DNA of 64,000 bases from an uncultured Mycolicibacterium sp. (GTDB lineage Bacteria; Actinomycetota; Actinomycetes; Mycobacteriales; Mycobacteriaceae), in NCBI RefSeq assembly GCF_937941905.1, contig NZ_CALDGS010000046.1, forward strand, positions 14,538 through 78,537. Direction: 5' to 3'. Both the position numbers and the translations under genes were made by a program. The notes beneath the pieces are model-generated. The model saw only the letters and a program-made list of their open reading frames with translations, did not search any database and was not told where the DNA came from. Positions within the stretch are counted from its first letter, which is position 1, and each line of letters begins with the position of its first letter. Below, one piece after another: positions 53,010-61,850 of the stretch.

Positions 53010-53732
53010 CGGGGTGGCGACGGCCACCACCCACCCGGTGCCCAGCGCCAGCTCGGCCACCTCGCGGAACTCCCCCGACCCGGATTCGTCGCCCACCGCG
53101 GGCATCTCGGGCAGCCGCGAGCCGACGAACCAGCGCGGGGTGTTGGCGGCCAGCACGCGCCGCTCGGCGTTGACGATCAGGGTCTCCTCGTCGGTGCCGC
53201 GCAGCACCGCGAGCAACCGCCGTTCCACCTCGCCGACCACCAGGTCGGCGCCCGCCACCCCCAGGAACGTGCCGTCGGCGACCACCGGCACGGTGGCGGT
53301 GATGGTGTACATGTCCGACCCGGAGTAGTCCACGTACGGCCCGAACGCGACCCGGGCCCGGCCGGCGGCGGCCAGCCGGAAGAAGTCCATCTGCAGGTAG
53401 TCGTAGACGTCGACGCTGGTCGGGTCGAAGTTCAGCCGCAGCCGCGCCACCCGGCCCCCACTGTTGCGCTGCCACCAGGCCAGATAGCGTTCCCGGCCCT
53501 CGACGACGCCGGGCGCGGCCAGAAACCCCATTCCCCAGACCAGCGCGCTGTGCTCCTCGACGAGCTCGACGAACCGGGGCTGCATCGCCGAGAAGTGCGC
53601 CTCGGTCAGGCCCGACCGGGGCGGTCGGGCGCGCCGGATCTCCTCGGCGTTGCTCTCCAGCACCCGGTACAGCGGCTCGAGCGCGTCGGTCGCCCCCTGC
53701 GCCAGGCGCGCTGCCAGCGCGTTTGCGGTCAT
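52995..53732 (-). CDS. Stand-alone soluble Cache (PDC) domain protein
   Basis: The 245-residue protein consists of a helical N-terminal segment followed by a Cache/PDC-like sensor fold (PRFVELVEEHSALVWGMGFL, RYLAWWQRN, GPYVDYSGSDMYTITATVPV, FLGVAGADLVVGEVERRL). It has neither signal peptide nor membrane segment, and no kinase, GGDEF or chemotaxis domain. Cache domains usually sense small ligands, including amines, outside the cell; a cytosolic free form is unusual. Its ATG overlaps the GntR stop by ATGA, so the two proteins are probably made together and may act as a pair. Confidence 0.75.
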   Translation of the reverse strand: MTANALAARLAQGATDALEPLYRVLESNAEEIRRARPPRSGLTEAHFSAMQPRFVELVEEHSALVWGMGFLAAPGVVEGRERYLAWWQRNSGGRVARLRLNFDPTSVDVYDYLQMDFFRLAAAGRARVAFGPYVDYSGSDMYTITATVPVVADGTFLGVAGADLVVGEVERRLLAVLRGTDEETLIVNAERRVLAANTPRWFVGSRLPEMPAVGDESGSGEFREVAELALGTGWVVAVATPVTDR

Positions 53733-54478
53733 TGGCCTGATCCTTCCGTCGCAAGGTCCAGGTTGAGCCGGGTCAGCCGGGCCAGCTGCCCCATGACGTG
53801 GGCCTCCGCGAGGTCGCGGGCCTCGTCGGCCTTCTCCGCCGCCACCGCGGCCGCGATCGCGTGCTTCTCCGCGACGTAGGCCCCGAGATCCAGCGGCGGG
53901 CCCAGCGGCAGCCAGATCAGCCCGGACACCTCGGCCTGCAGGTTGGCCTCGCGGCGGGCCAGCCGGGCCGACTGCGCGGCGATCGCGAGCTGGATGTGGA
54001 ACCGGCTGTCGGCGCGGATCCGGTCGCCGAGCGTCTCGGCGGCGTCGAGCTGGTCGGTGAGCACGAACAGCCGGCGCACCGCGAACGGGGCCGCCCGCTC
54101 GGCGGCCAGCCGGGCCGCCTGGCCCGCCACCGCGGTGTGCTCGTCGAACAGATCCCGCAGGTCGGAGGCGCTCATCTGGGCAAGCCGGGCCTTGAGCCGG
54201 TCCACCGGCGGCCCCGACGGGCGGCGCACGAACGAGCCGCCGCTGCGGCCGCGGCGGGTCTCGACCAGGCCCTGGTCGCGCAGCGTGGCCAGGGCCTCGC
54301 GGACGGTCATCGGCGCCACCCCGAACTGGGCGGCCAGATCCACCTCGGTCGGTAACCGCTCGCCGTCGTCGAGCAGGCCGAGGTGGATGGCCTCGGTGAT
54401 GCGCTGCACGATCTCGTCGGCCCGGCCGACCGGTCCACCCGGTGCGACCAGCGGCGACAGCGATGAGCGCGTCGACAC
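53729..54478 (-). CDS. GntR/FadR-family regulator, likely regulator of the amine cluster
   Basis: The 249-residue protein has a GntR winged-helix domain (about 18-85: IVQRITEAIHLGLL, GERLPTEVDLAAQFGVAPM, VREALATLRDQGLVETRRGRS) and an FCD-like helical ligand domain. GTG 54478 is chosen because GGAGGAGGGA precedes it closely. It is divergent from the APC permease across 139 bases and lies upstream of the Cache and P450 genes. The described pip locus also has a GntR-type regulator, to my memory. Confidence 0.87.
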   Translation of the reverse strand: MSTRSSLSPLVAPGGPVGRADEIVQRITEAIHLGLLDDGERLPTEVDLAAQFGVAPMTVREALATLRDQGLVETRRGRSGGSFVRRPSGPPVDRLKARLAQMSASDLRDLFDEHTAVAGQAARLAAERAAPFAVRRLFVLTDQLDAAETLGDRIRADSRFHIQLAIAAQSARLARREANLQAEVSGLIWLPLGPPLDLGAYVAEKHAIAAAVAAEKADEARDLAEAHVMGQLARLTRLNLDLATEGSGQ

Positions 54479-54617
54479 CGACTCCCTCCTCCCGTCTCGA
54501 TGCCCGGCAATGTACCGAACCGGCGAAAAATTTCCCGGTTTCGGTTGCCGGTTAAACAATAGGACTGTAGTTTTTCGCATCACTTGGCACTGCATCCCCG
54601 ATCGAGAAAGCAGGCTG

Positions 54618-56117
54618 ATGTCCATTTCGAGTTCACCCGTCAGCCCCACCTCCGGGGCACCCGAGCACGATTCAGACGCCGCCCACCTGCAGCAGCTCGG
54701 CTACCAGTCCGAGTTCAAGCGGGATATGAGCCTGTGGGCCAACTTCTCGCTGGGCTTCACCTACCTGTCGCCGGTGGTGGGCGTGTACTCGCTGTTCGCC
54801 TACGCGCTGGCCACCGGTGGCCCGCCGATGATCTGGAGCTTCCTCATCGTCGGGCTCGGCCAGCTGCTCGTCGCGCTGGTCTTCGCCGAGATCGTGGCCC
54901 AGTTCCCGGTCGCCGGCGGGGTTTACCCGTGGGCGCGGCGGCTTTGGGGCCGCAAGTACGCCTGGATGACCGGCTGGGTGTATCTCGCCGCCCTGCTGGT
55001 GACGATCGCCTCGGTGACCTACGGGTCGGGACCGTTCGTGGCCGCGCTGTTCGGCCTCGAGGTGAATCCGAACACCGTCATCGGGTGTGCGCTCGCGGTG
55101 CTCGCGATCGCCACCGTCATCAACCTGATGGGCACGAAAGTCGTTGCCAAGGCAGCGATCATCGGCTTCACCGCCGAGATCCTCGGTGCCCTCGCGGTCG
55201 GCGTGTGGCTGATCCTCACCCAACGGCACCACGGCCTCGGCGTCATCTTCGACAGCTTCGGCGCCGGCGGTGACGGCAACTACCTGTGGGCGTTCGCCGC
55301 GGCCGCGCTGATCGGTATCTACCAGTACTACGGCTTCGAGGCCTGCGGCGACGTCGCCGAGGAGGTGCCCGATCCGGGCCGCACCATCCCGAAGGCCATG
55401 CGCCGCACCATCTACATCGGCGGTGCCGCAGCCACCTTCGTGTGCCTGTCGCTGATCCTGGCGGTCGCCGACATCCCGGCCGTGATCGCCGGCGAGGATC
55501 CCGACCCGGTGACCACGATCCTGGACCAGGCGTTCGGCCCGGTGGGCTCCAAGCTGATCCTGGTGGTGCTGCTGCTGTCGTTCGTGTCCTGCGCGATGAG
55601 CCTGCAGGCCGCCGCGAGCCGGCTGGCGTACTCCTACGGCCGCGACGACATGATCATGGGCAGCCGCTTCCTGAAGAAGTTCTCGGCCACCCGCCATGTG
55701 CCGCCGTACGCGCTGCTGGTCGCCGCCGCGGTGCCGGCCGTCATCGTGATCGGCTCGAAGATCTCCGAGGACGCGCTCACCCGCATCATCAGCTTCGCCG
55801 CGTTCGGCATCTACCTGGGCTTCCAGATGGTGGTGCTGGCCGCGCTGCGGGCCCGGCTGAAGGGCTGGGTGCCCGGCGGCAAGTTCCGGCTCGGCAAGTG
55901 GGGCCTGCCGGTCAACATCGCCGCGCTGGCCTACGGCATCACCGCGATGGTGAACATGGCCTGGCCGCGGTCGCCGGAGGCGCCCTGGTACGACAACTGG
56001 ATCGTGCTGCTGTCGGCCGCGGTGGTGGTGGGAATCGGGTTGATCTACATGGTGATCCATCCCGCCCACGACCGCAGCACCGCGCCGTACAGCGACGCCA
56101 TCCCGGCCCGGAAGTAA
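54618..56117 (+). CDS. APC-family amine permease of the cyclic-amine cluster
   Basis: The 499-residue protein has a hydrophilic N terminus, then about 12 to 14 membrane segments with FSLGFTYLSPVVGVYSLFAYAL, FPVAGGVYPWARRLWG and GFEACGDVAEEVPDPGRTIP, hallmarks of the amino acid/choline/GABA-permease branch. It is divergent from the GntR gene and 37 bases before an aldehyde dehydrogenase. It probably imports the amine that the P450 operon degrades. Its ribosome-binding site is weak (AAAGCAGG). Confidence 0.87.
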   Translation: MSISSSPVSPTSGAPEHDSDAAHLQQLGYQSEFKRDMSLWANFSLGFTYLSPVVGVYSLFAYALATGGPPMIWSFLIVGLGQLLVALVFAEIVAQFPVAGGVYPWARRLWGRKYAWMTGWVYLAALLVTIASVTYGSGPFVAALFGLEVNPNTVIGCALAVLAIATVINLMGTKVVAKAAIIGFTAEILGALAVGVWLILTQRHHGLGVIFDSFGAGGDGNYLWAFAAAALIGIYQYYGFEACGDVAEEVPDPGRTIPKAMRRTIYIGGAAATFVCLSLILAVADIPAVIAGEDPDPVTTILDQAFGPVGSKLILVVLLLSFVSCAMSLQAAASRLAYSYGRDDMIMGSRFLKKFSATRHVPPYALLVAAAVPAVIVIGSKISEDALTRIISFAAFGIYLGFQMVVLAALRARLKGWVPGGKFRLGKWGLPVNIAALAYGITAMVNMAWPRSPEAPWYDNWIVLLSAAVVVGIGLIYMVIHPAHDRSTAPYSDAIPARK

Positions 56118-56154
56118 CGTCCGAACGCCGATTCGAGGTCGAGAGAACGGATCC

Positions 56155-57510
56155 ATGCGCACCACCCAGCCGCCCTACCGCAGCACCGACCCGGCCACCG
56201 GCGAGGTGCTCGCCACCTTCGAGACGGCCACCGACGCGGCGGTGCACCACGCGATCGCCGCCGCCGACGCCGCCTACCACCAGTGGCGCCGGCGGCCACT
56301 GGAGGAGCGGGCCGATATCGTGCGGACCGCGGGAAAGCTGTTGCGGGAGCGCGCGGATCGGCTCGCCGAGCTGGCGCGGCTGGAGATGGGCAAGAAGCAC
56401 GCCCAGGGTGCCGGGGAGACCCGGTTCTCGGCCTCGATCTTCGAGTACTACGCCGACAACGCCGCCGCCCTGCTCGCCGATGAACCCCTGCCCGGGTTCA
56501 CCGGCGGCAGGGCGGTCATCCGGCGCCGGCCGGTCGGGGTGCTGCTCGGCGTCATGCCGTGGAACTTCCCGGTCTACCAGATCGCCCGGTTCGCGGCTCC
56601 GAATCTGTTGTTGGGCAACACAATCCTGCTCAAGCACGCCGAGTCGGTGCCGCAGTGCGCGCTGGCGGTGGCCGAACTGCTGCACGACGCCGGGGTGCCC
56701 GAGGACGTCTACATCAACCTGTTCGCCAGCCACGACCAGGTGGCCGAGATCATCGCCGATGCCCGGGTGCAGGGGGTGTCGGTGACCGGTTCGGAACGGG
56801 CCGGGGCGGCGGTGGCCGAACTGGCCGGCCGCTCGCTCAAGAAGTGCGTGCTCGAGCTGGGCGGATCCGACCCGTTCATCGTGCTCGACGGCGACCCGGC
56901 CGAGTTGGCCCGCACCGCATGGGATTTCCGCATGCACAACATGGGCCAGGCCTGCAACTCCAACAAGCGGATCATCGTTGTGGATCCGTTGTTCGACGAC
57001 TTCGTGGCGGCACTCGTCGAACTGGCGCGCAACGAGACCGAGGTGGCACCGCTGTCCTCGCGGGCGGCGGCCGAACTGCTGGCCGCCCAGGTGGCCGACG
57101 CCGTCGACAAGGGCGCCACCCTGCACGTCGGCGGACAGCTGTCGGATCCGCCCGCGGCGTTCTTCACCCCCGCGGTGCTGACCGGGGTGCGCCCCGGGAT
57201 GCGCGCCTTCACCGAGGAACTGTTCGGCCCGGTCGCGGTGGTGTACCGGGTGGCCGACGACGACGCGGCGGTCGAGCTCGCCAACGCCTCGCCGTACGGC
57301 CTGGGCGGGTCGGTGTTCAGCACCGACGTGGCCCGCGCCGAGGCGGTGGCCCGCCGGCTCGAGGCCGGGATGGTCAACGTCAACACCCCGGCCGGGGACG
57401 GCCCGGACATCCCGTTCGGCGGGATCAAACGGTCCGGCTTCGGCCGTGAGCTCGGCGCGCTGGGCATCGACGAGTTCGCCAACAAGCAGGTCTACATCGT
57501 CGCCGGGTAG
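56155..57510 (+). CDS. NAD(P)-dependent semialdehyde/aminoaldehyde dehydrogenase
   Basis: The 451-residue aldehyde dehydrogenase has catalytic C267 (GQACNSNKR), general-base E234 (VLELGGSDPF) and VTGSERAGAAV. This is the short succinate-semialdehyde-dehydrogenase-like type without the usual long N-terminal arm. With a ring-opening P450 nearby it could oxidise 4-aminobutanal or 5-aminopentanal, or the later semialdehyde. GAGAGAACGG precedes the ATG. It converges on the P-loop kinase, 5 bases apart. Confidence 0.87.
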   Translation: MRTTQPPYRSTDPATGEVLATFETATDAAVHHAIAAADAAYHQWRRRPLEERADIVRTAGKLLRERADRLAELARLEMGKKHAQGAGETRFSASIFEYYADNAAALLADEPLPGFTGGRAVIRRRPVGVLLGVMPWNFPVYQIARFAAPNLLLGNTILLKHAESVPQCALAVAELLHDAGVPEDVYINLFASHDQVAEIIADARVQGVSVTGSERAGAAVAELAGRSLKKCVLELGGSDPFIVLDGDPAELARTAWDFRMHNMGQACNSNKRIIVVDPLFDDFVAALVELARNETEVAPLSSRAAAELLAAQVADAVDKGATLHVGGQLSDPPAAFFTPAVLTGVRPGMRAFTEELFGPVAVVYRVADDDAAVELANASPYGLGGSVFSTDVARAEAVARRLEAGMVNVNTPAGDGPDIPFGGIKRSGFGRELGALGIDEFANKQVYIVAG

Positions 57511-57515
57511 CGCCG

Positions 57516-58040
57516 TCAGGTGCGCAGCACCCGGTCGGCCACGCTGCGCGGCCGGTGGCGGGCGATGAACCGCTCCTCCTGCCGGGCCCAGCGTTCCCAG
57601 TGCGGCGCGTAGGTGTCGCCGTCCCGGCACAGCGCGCGGCGGCGGCGCTCGCCGGCGTCGGCCTCCACCCAGATCGCGTAGTCGGCCAGGGCCCGGCTCG
57701 CCGGAGTGAGCGCCCCGGCCCCCTCGACGATCAGCCGCGCCCCGGCGTCGACGGTGTGCCAGCCCGCCGGGGCGCCCGCCGCCCAGTCCCAGCGCCGCCA
57801 CCGGCCCGGCCGGCCCGCCGCGCGTGGCACGAGCAGTTCGGTGCGCACGTGCTCGGTGGCCCAGGCCAGACCGTCCCAGCCCGGGTAGATGTCGTCCAGG
57901 CTGACCAGCTCGGCATCCCAGAGACGTTGCAGTGCAACGGCGATGGTGGTCTTCCCGGCACCGGAGCGGCCGTCGATCAGCAGGGTGCGCGCGCCGGCGG
58001 GCAGCGCCGCCAGCAGCTCGGCGGGGTCAGTGCCGGCCAA
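57516..58040 (-). CDS. Uridine-kinase-like P-loop NTPase
   Basis: The 174-residue protein has Walker A GRSGAGKTT at residues 24-32, a DDIYPGWDGL substrate-like loop and IVEGAGAL on the third strand, resembling uridine kinase/phosphoribulokinase-type small-molecule kinases of actinobacteria. It overlaps the ECF T-component gene by 14 bases using a TTG start, since no other early in-frame start exists. Cotranscription with the thiamine-related transporter suggests a role in salvage, but the substrate is unknown. Confidence 0.7.
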   Translation of the reverse strand: MAGTDPAELLAALPAGARTLLIDGRSGAGKTTIAVALQRLWDAELVSLDDIYPGWDGLAWATEHVRTELLVPRAAGRPGRWRRWDWAAGAPAGWHTVDAGARLIVEGAGALTPASRALADYAIWVEADAGERRRRALCRDGDTYAPHWERWARQEERFIARHRPRSVADRVLRT

Positions 58041-58794
58041 GGAAGTTCCACTGCCCGGTCAGCACGGCGGCGGTGACGGCGGTGGCGGCGATCGCCAGCG
58101 CGGCCGCCAGCAGCGCCCAGTCGGCGGCGCCGAACCGCGACGGGCGGGCCCAGGTCCGGGTCGGATACGCGCCGAATCCGCGCGCCTCCATCGCGGTGGC
58201 CAGCGCCGAACCCCGGCGCACCGCCGAGACCAACAGCGCGAAGGTCTGTCCGGCGGTGCGGCGCAACCGGTCCCGGTCGGCGACGCCGCGGGCGCGGCGG
58301 GCGTGCCCGAGCTGGTCCCAGTCCTGGCGCAGCAGCCCGACCAGCCGCAGTCCGGCCAGCGCGCCGAGCACGAACCGGGCCGGCAGCCGCACCACCTGCG
58401 CGAGTCCGTCGGCGAGCTCGGTCGGGTCGGTGTCGATGAACAGTGCCACCGACGGCAGTGCGATCGCCAGCACCCGCAGGAAGGTGGCCGCGGCCAGGTC
58501 GATCGAGCCGTCGCTGACGGTGATGAGCAGGAACCGCCAGTACACGGTGCCGCTCGGCTGGCCGTACAGCAGGATGGTCAGCGCGGTGAGCGCGGCCGCC
58601 ACCACCACGATCGCACCGCGGGCAAGCAACGGGCGCAACGGAATTCGCAGCACCGCCAGCAGCACCAGTTCGAGCGCCAGCGCGGTGGCGGCCGACACCG
58701 CGTCGACGCTGAACACCAGGCCCGCGGCGATCACCAGTGCCGCCGCCAGCTTGGACACCGGGTTCAGCCGCGGTTTCGTCACGGTGACGCTCAT
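58027..58794 (-). CDS. ykoC: ECF transporter transmembrane (T) component, YkoC/CbiQ type
   Basis: The 255-residue protein has about five hydrophobic segments and the two short coupling motifs ARRARG (about 165) and AMEARG (about 200) by which ECF T-subunits touch the ATPases. The N terminus NPVSKLAAALVIAAGLVFS is typical. It overlaps the ATPase gene by ATGA. Together with YkoD and YkoE it forms a vitamin-precursor importer. Confidence 0.87.
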   Translation of the reverse strand: MSVTVTKPRLNPVSKLAAALVIAAGLVFSVDAVSAATALALELVLLAVLRIPLRPLLARGAIVVVAAALTALTILLYGQPSGTVYWRFLLITVSDGSIDLAAATFLRVLAIALPSVALFIDTDPTELADGLAQVVRLPARFVLGALAGLRLVGLLRQDWDQLGHARRARGVADRDRLRRTAGQTFALLVSAVRRGSALATAMEARGFGAYPTRTWARPSRFGAADWALLAAALAIAATAVTAAVLTGQWNFLGRH

Positions 58795-60251
58795 CCGGCC
58801 GCCCGCAGCTCGGTCGGGGCGAGTTCAATCCGCCGGTCGGCCAGCACCTCGGCGAAGTCGGGGTCGTGGGTGACCGCGAGCACCGCGGTGCCCTCGTCGG
58901 CGATCTCGGCCAGCAGCGTCACCAGCTGCTCCCAGGTGGTGCGGTCCTGACCGAAGGTGGGTTCGTCGAGCACGATCAGCCCGGGCCGGGTGGCCAGCAC
59001 CGTGGCCACCGACAGCCGCCGCTGCTCGCCGCCGGAGAGCGTGTACGGGTTGGCCTCGGCCAGCCCGGTCAGCCGCAGCCGCTCCAGCAGGGCGTCGCAG
59101 ATCGCGGCGGTCTCGGCCCGGCTGCGGCCCAGGGCCCGCGGCCCGACGGCGAGCTCGTCACGCACCCGGGCGGTGAGGAACTGGTGCTCGGGGTTCTGGA
59201 ACACGCTGCCGATGCGGGTGAGCAGCTCCCGGGAGCGCCACCGCACGGGTTCGCGCCGGCGCGGGACGGGCGCGAACCCCGGTGCCGCCTCGAGCCGTCC
59301 GGCCCGCGGCGGCAGCAGCCCGCCGAGGGTCAGCGCGAGGGCGGACTTGCCGGTGCCGTTGGGCCCGGTCACCGCGGTCACCTCGGCGCGGCGCAGCCGC
59401 ACATCGCGCGGGGCGGTGGTGGGGCCGCCCGGGTGGCCGGCGGCCAGCGCGGTGCCGGTCAGCAGCACCTCGCCGGGGCGGCGGGTGCGGGCGGGCCGCG
59501 GCGCCGGCACCCCCGGCACCCACACCCCGGCCTCGGTGAGCGCCCGGCGCTCGGTCCGCAGCACGTCGCCCGGTGGGCCGTCGGCGACCACCTGCCCGCC
59601 GGCGCCGAGCACCACGACACGGTCCACCACCGGCGCCCACACCTCGGTGCGGTGCTCGACCACGACCAGGGTGGCGCCGGTGCGGGCGACCGCCGCGGCG
59701 ACCGCATCCCGCACCTCGAGCACCCCGGCGGGGTCGAGGTTGGCGGTGGGTTCGTCCAGCAGCAGCAGCCCCGGGCCCATGGCGAGCACGGCGGCCAGTG
59801 CCAGGCGCTGCTTCTGGCCGCCGCTCAACCGCGAAGTCTCGTGCCGCAGCGGCAGGTTCAGCCCGACGGCGGTGAGTGCGGCGCGCACCCGGGGCCAGAT
59901 CTCGGCGGGGTCGACGTTGTGGTTCTCCAGGCCGAACGCCACCTCGTCGCCGACCCGGGCCAGCACCACCTGGTTGTCGGGGTTCTGCAGCACCAGCCCG
60001 ATCCGGTCCCGCCGCTGCGCGGGCGGGCCGCCGTCGACCAGCAGCCGGCCGGCCTCGTCACCGTCCTCGCCGTCGCCGAGCACCCCGGCCAGCCCGGCCA
60101 GCAGGGTGGACTTGCCCGAGCCGCTGGCACCGAGCAGCAGCACCCGCTCGCCGGGTGCGACGGTGAGGTCGAGGCCGCGCACCGCCCAGCCGGTGCGGCC
60201 GGCGTGCCGCCAGGACCATCCGGCGGCGGTGACGGCCGCGCCGCCGGTCAT
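58791..60251 (-). CDS. ykoD: ECF transporter fused double ATPase, YkoD type
   Basis: The 486-residue protein holds two ABC domains in one chain. The first has GASGSGKST, LSGGQKQR and LLLLDEPTANLDP. The second has GPNGTGKSAL, LSGGEQRRLS and LIVLDEPTFGQD. Q-loops FQNPDN and FQNPEH fit ECF-type ATPases. It drives uptake through YkoC and YkoE. ATG 60251 overlaps the YkoE stop by 4 bases. Confidence 0.92.
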   Translation of the reverse strand: MTGGAAVTAAGWSWRHAGRTGWAVRGLDLTVAPGERVLLLGASGSGKSTLLAGLAGVLGDGEDGDEAGRLLVDGGPPAQRRDRIGLVLQNPDNQVVLARVGDEVAFGLENHNVDPAEIWPRVRAALTAVGLNLPLRHETSRLSGGQKQRLALAAVLAMGPGLLLLDEPTANLDPAGVLEVRDAVAAAVARTGATLVVVEHRTEVWAPVVDRVVVLGAGGQVVADGPPGDVLRTERRALTEAGVWVPGVPAPRPARTRRPGEVLLTGTALAAGHPGGPTTAPRDVRLRRAEVTAVTGPNGTGKSALALTLGGLLPPRAGRLEAAPGFAPVPRRREPVRWRSRELLTRIGSVFQNPEHQFLTARVRDELAVGPRALGRSRAETAAICDALLERLRLTGLAEANPYTLSGGEQRRLSVATVLATRPGLIVLDEPTFGQDRTTWEQLVTLLAEIADEGTAVLAVTHDPDFAEVLADRRIELAPTELRAAG

Positions 60252-60850
60252 GCCGCGCGGCCGGCGGCGAACCGGGACAGCGCGCCGGTGCGGGCCAGGC
60301 CGCGCATCAACAGCCAGGAGCCGGCGCCGGCCAGCACCGCCCCGGAGAGGATCCCGGAGCCGGTGTAGATCGCGGCGAACGCGGTGGCCGAGCCCGGGTA
60401 CCAGAGGATGAGGTCGTTGACGGCCATGGCCAGCCCGGCGGCCGCGCCGGCGGCCATCGCGACCGCGAGGTTCCAGCGCCGGTACGCCAGCAGCCCGCAC
60501 ACCATCTCCGCGCCCAGGCCCTGCACCAGGCCGGACTCCAGGGTGAGCACGCCCCACTGGTTGCCGACCAGCGCCGAGACGGTGGCGGCGACCACCTCCC
60601 CGTACAGCGCCGCGCCGGGTTTGCGGACGACCAGGGCGGTGAGCACCCCGGCGAACAGCCAGCCGCCGCCGATCAGCCCCTGCAGGCCGGGCAGCACCGC
60701 CTTCAGCGGCTCCCCGAGCGGACCGGAGGCGATGTTCCACAGCACGAACACCAGCCCGGCGGCCACCCCGAGCACACCGGCGACCACGATGTCGACGACG
60801 CGCCAGTTATGCGCGCGAACGGGACGAGTCTCGACGACGGATTCCGACAT
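60248..60850 (-). CDS. ykoE: ECF transporter substrate-binding (S) component, YkoE type
   Basis: The 200-residue membrane protein matches YkoE, the S-component for thiamine precursors (hydroxymethylpyrimidine): NWRVVDIVVAGVLGVAAGLVF, GGWLFAGVLTALVVRKPGAALYGE, NQWGVLTLESGLVQGLGAE. ATG 60850 is chosen because a TPP riboswitch ends just upstream and the conserved part follows. Starting further upstream would translate the riboswitch. Confidence 0.92.
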   Translation of the reverse strand: MSESVVETRPVRAHNWRVVDIVVAGVLGVAAGLVFVLWNIASGPLGEPLKAVLPGLQGLIGGGWLFAGVLTALVVRKPGAALYGEVVAATVSALVGNQWGVLTLESGLVQGLGAEMVCGLLAYRRWNLAVAMAAGAAAGLAMAVNDLILWYPGSATAFAAIYTGSGILSGAVLAGAGSWLLMRGLARTGALSRFAAGRAA

Positions 60851-60860
60851 GTGATGCACA

Positions 60861-60946
60861 CTCCCTACGCCGGCATTACCCGGACAGGTTCTGGCGGTCG
60901 ACGGCCCGTCAGCCGTCCTCTCAGCGCACTCGGGTGCGCTCCCGCG
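60861..60946 (-). promoter_or_regulatory. TPP (THI-box) riboswitch controlling ykoE-ykoD-ykoC
   Basis: Read on the minus strand, this leader contains CGCTGAGAGG and ACCTGTCCGGGTAATGCCG followed by GCGTAGGGAG, the two conserved halves of the thiamine pyrophosphate aptamer. A closing stem forms from the outer GGGAG and CTCCC. The ATG of ykoE lies 10 bases after the aptamer, so binding of TPP probably hides the start region or terminates the transcript. Confidence 0.93.
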
Positions 60947-61006
60947 TGGATGTGGTTCTCCGCCGCCCACGGTAGCCCAGCCGGAATCCGGCCGACAACC
61001 GCCCCG

Positions 61007-61012
61007 TAGGCT
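61007..61012 (+). promoter_or_regulatory. Candidate -10 box (TAGGCT) for the ThiD/PdxK-type gene
   Basis: TAGGCT stands 8 bases before GTG 61021, consistent with leaderless translation; no ribosome-binding site is visible. Confidence 0.45.
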
Positions 61013-61020
61013 TGAACGCC

Positions 61021-61836
61021 GTGGTTGCTCTCGCGTACGTGATCGCCGGTTCGGAGGCCACCGGCGGCGCCGGCATCCAGGCCGACCTCCGCACCTTCCA
61101 GCAGTTCGGCGCGTACGGCGTGGGCACGCTCACCTGCATCGTGTCGTTCGACCCGAAGAACGACTGGGCGCACCGGTTCGTGCCGATCGAGCCGCAGGTC
61201 ATCGCCGACCAGATCGAGGCCGCCACCGCCGCGCACGACCTCGACGTGGTCAAGATCGGCATGCTCGGCACGCCGGCCACCATCGACGTGGTGGCCGGGG
61301 CGCTGCGCAGCCGGCCGTGGCGGCACATCGTCGTCGACCCGGTGCTCATCTGCAAGGGCCAGGAGCCGGGCGCGGCGCTGGACACCGACACCGCGCTGCG
61401 CGCGCAGATCCTGCCGCTGGCCACCGTCGTCACCCCGAACCTGTTCGAGGCGCGCACGCTGTCCGGGCTGGACCGCATCGAGACCGAGGCCGACCTCGTC
61501 GAGGCGGCCCGCCGGATCGCCGAGCTCGGCCCCCGCTACGTGGTGGTCAAGGGCGGGGTGGAGTTCCCCGGCGACGAGGCCGTCGACGTGCTTTTCGACG
61601 CCGGGCCCGGCGGCGCCGATCCGGTGGTGCTGCGCGCGCCCAAGATCGGCAACGCCCGGGTGGCGGGCGCCGGCTGCACACTGGCCGCGGCGATCACCGC
61701 CGCGCTGGCCACCGGCTCCGACGTCGCCGGGGCGGTGCGCCGGGCCAAGGACTTCGTCACCGCCGGCATCGCCGCCCGGGTGTCGGGGCACACCCCGTTC
61801 GACGCGGTGTGCCAGAACGTCCCCGCACCGCGGTAG
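61021..61836 (+). CDS. pdxK: ThiD/PdxK-type vitamin kinase
   Basis: The 271-residue ribokinase-fold kinase has YVIAGSEATGGAGIQADL near the start, VDPVLICKG in the middle, and GAGCTLAAA with the catalytic Cys. DPKNDWAHRFVPI and LLATVVTPNLFEA-type strings resemble the Bacillus pyridoxal kinase PdxK more than ThiD, but both phosphorylate hydroxymethylpyrimidine to some degree. Divergent placement opposite a TPP-controlled HMP transporter leaves either role open. GTG 61021 fits the family's N terminus. Confidence 0.82.
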   Translation: MVALAYVIAGSEATGGAGIQADLRTFQQFGAYGVGTLTCIVSFDPKNDWAHRFVPIEPQVIADQIEAATAAHDLDVVKIGMLGTPATIDVVAGALRSRPWRHIVVDPVLICKGQEPGAALDTDTALRAQILPLATVVTPNLFEARTLSGLDRIETEADLVEAARRIAELGPRYVVVKGGVEFPGDEAVDVLFDAGPGGADPVVLRAPKIGNARVAGAGCTLAAAITAALATGSDVAGAVRRAKDFVTAGIAARVSGHTPFDAVCQNVPAPR

Positions 61837-61850
61837 CCGGGCGGTCGGGC

